From the IMG/VR virus record IMGVR_UViG_3300048554_000680, positions 1 through 22,145 of that record: a stretch of DNA of 22,145 nt, one strand, 5' to 3'. The stretch is from a virus. Shown here in pieces: positions 21,597-22,145 of the stretch; position 1 is the stretch's first letter, and each line of letters starts with the position of its first letter. Below the pieces are notes generated by a model. That model worked only from the letters and a program-made list of their open reading frames with translations. It had not been told where the DNA came from and searched no databases. The translations under genes and the position numbers were made by a program.

Positions 21597-22118
21597 ATGA
21601 TCATGAAAACTGATAACCTAGGAATACCACGATTCTCGAATAGAGATCTAATAGACATGATATACAGCGGCAACGCTGATAAGTGTCATGTAGTTCTATG
21701 CGAAGAATCAGATGACGTAGATAAGTTTAATGAGGCTATGGAAGAACAAGGCCTTAGCAAACTACAAAAGTATATTCCACTAGACGTAGATCAAAAGACT
21801 TTTGACGGTGTATGTCAAAGTGAATGGTTTATGCCTGATGAATATAAGAATTTAGATATTTCAAAATTTTTACAAGATAAATGTAAAACACAAGAAGAAC
21901 TTACACGTTACTTTGAAGAATATGCAGAGTTTAACAAACGAGGTATGCTACCATTACTACGGTATATGGTTTATCTTGTAGACTTTATGCGTGAGAACAA
22001 TATTGTATGGGGTGTAGGTAGAGGTAGCTCTGTAGCATCATATGTGCTATACTTAATAGGTGTACACAAGATTAATTCAATCCAGTTTGGCCTGGATTGG
22101 CGAGAGTTCTTAAGATAA
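21597..22118 (+). CDS. Truncated DNA polymerase III alpha (DnaE)-like protein
   Basis: The 173-aa protein ends with a pattern characteristic of the palm of C-family polymerases: VYLVDFMRENNIVWGVGRGSS (residues about 125-145), then SYVLYLIGVHKIN and WREFLR, equivalent to the DnaE sequence running from PGRGSAAGS to FERFL. In DnaE the catalytic DFDxDF aspartates come roughly 8 residues after FERFL; here the frame stops at FLR. The N-terminal ~100 residues are acidic and helical and I do not recognise them. T4-like phages replicate with a B-family polymerase, so this is not expected to polymerise. It could bind DNA or the host replisome, by inference. It is driven by its own sigma70-type promoter. 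Confidence 0.75.
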   Translation: MIMKTDNLGIPRFSNRDLIDMIYSGNADKCHVVLCEESDDVDKFNEAMEEQGLSKLQKYIPLDVDQKTFDGVCQSEWFMPDEYKNLDISKFLQDKCKTQEELTRYFEEYAEFNKRGMLPLLRYMVYLVDFMRENNIVWGVGRGSSVASYVLYLIGVHKINSIQFGLDWREFLR

Positions 22119-22130
22119 GTAGATTAAAAT

Positions 22131-22145
22131 AGGAGACATAACATG
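22131..22145 (+). promoter_or_regulatory. SD and start codon of a gene continuing beyond the window
   Basis: AGGAGA (22131-22136) precedes an ATG at 22143-22145, 6-7 nt away. Only the start codon is visible, so nothing can be said of the product. Confidence 0.55.

Noticed and set aside
1-22145. tRNA genes, CRISPR arrays, insertion sequences or integration sites
   Set aside because: No cloverleaf, regularly spaced repeats, transposase or integrase could be seen in any region.

Overview
The window looks like 22 kb of a marine T4-like myovirus genome (Kyanoviridae-type cyanophage or pelagimyophage). The grounds are low G+C, tightly packed genes with 1-8 nt overlaps, T4-type late promoter octamers (xATAAATA) in front of structural genes, a T4-like DNA ligase, and a long run of fibre or adhesin genes mixed with small auxiliary metabolic genes. 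The host (cyanobacterium, SAR11 or other) cannot be decided from the sequence. No tRNA, integrase, transposon or CRISPR array is visible, and no stretch over about 100 bases lacks a gene.

Layout. 2-1719: 3' part of an ATP-dependent DNA ligase and a small membrane protein. 1727-3071: a sigma70-type promoter and a 430-aa phage protein. 3083-4180: a structural fibre-like protein. 4187-6422: a small membrane protein, a Rossmann-like protein, a QueD-like pterin enzyme behind a perfect TTGACA-N17-TATAAT promoter and a structured leader, and a GT8-like glycosyltransferase. 6441-7535: a UV damage endonuclease (UvsE/UVDE) of clearly higher G+C. 7474-8199: a coiled-coil protein, a 54-aa membrane protein and the only minus-strand gene, a zinc-ribbon protein. 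8261-21350: a late-promoter-driven block with an IscA-type Fe-S carrier, a 2795-aa giant fibre protein, a 36-aa ORF and four further structural proteins, one carrying four Ig-like (He_PIG) repeats. 21354-22118: a small helical protein and a truncated piece of a bacterial DNA polymerase III alpha subunit. A further gene starts at 22143.

How it works together. Two promoter classes are visible. Host-type sigma70 promoters, with a 17-nt spacer in all four cases, drive the 430-aa protein, the queD leader, uvsE and the DnaE-like gene. T4-late-type octamers drive the structural genes. The most striking pattern is that several genes without a Shine-Dalgarno have their ATG exactly at the predicted transcription start, under both promoter classes. 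This predicts leaderless phage mRNAs. Genes with an SD have a leader of normal length. The late block encodes the host-recognition apparatus. The early or middle genes encode DNA repair and nucleotide or surface modification functions.
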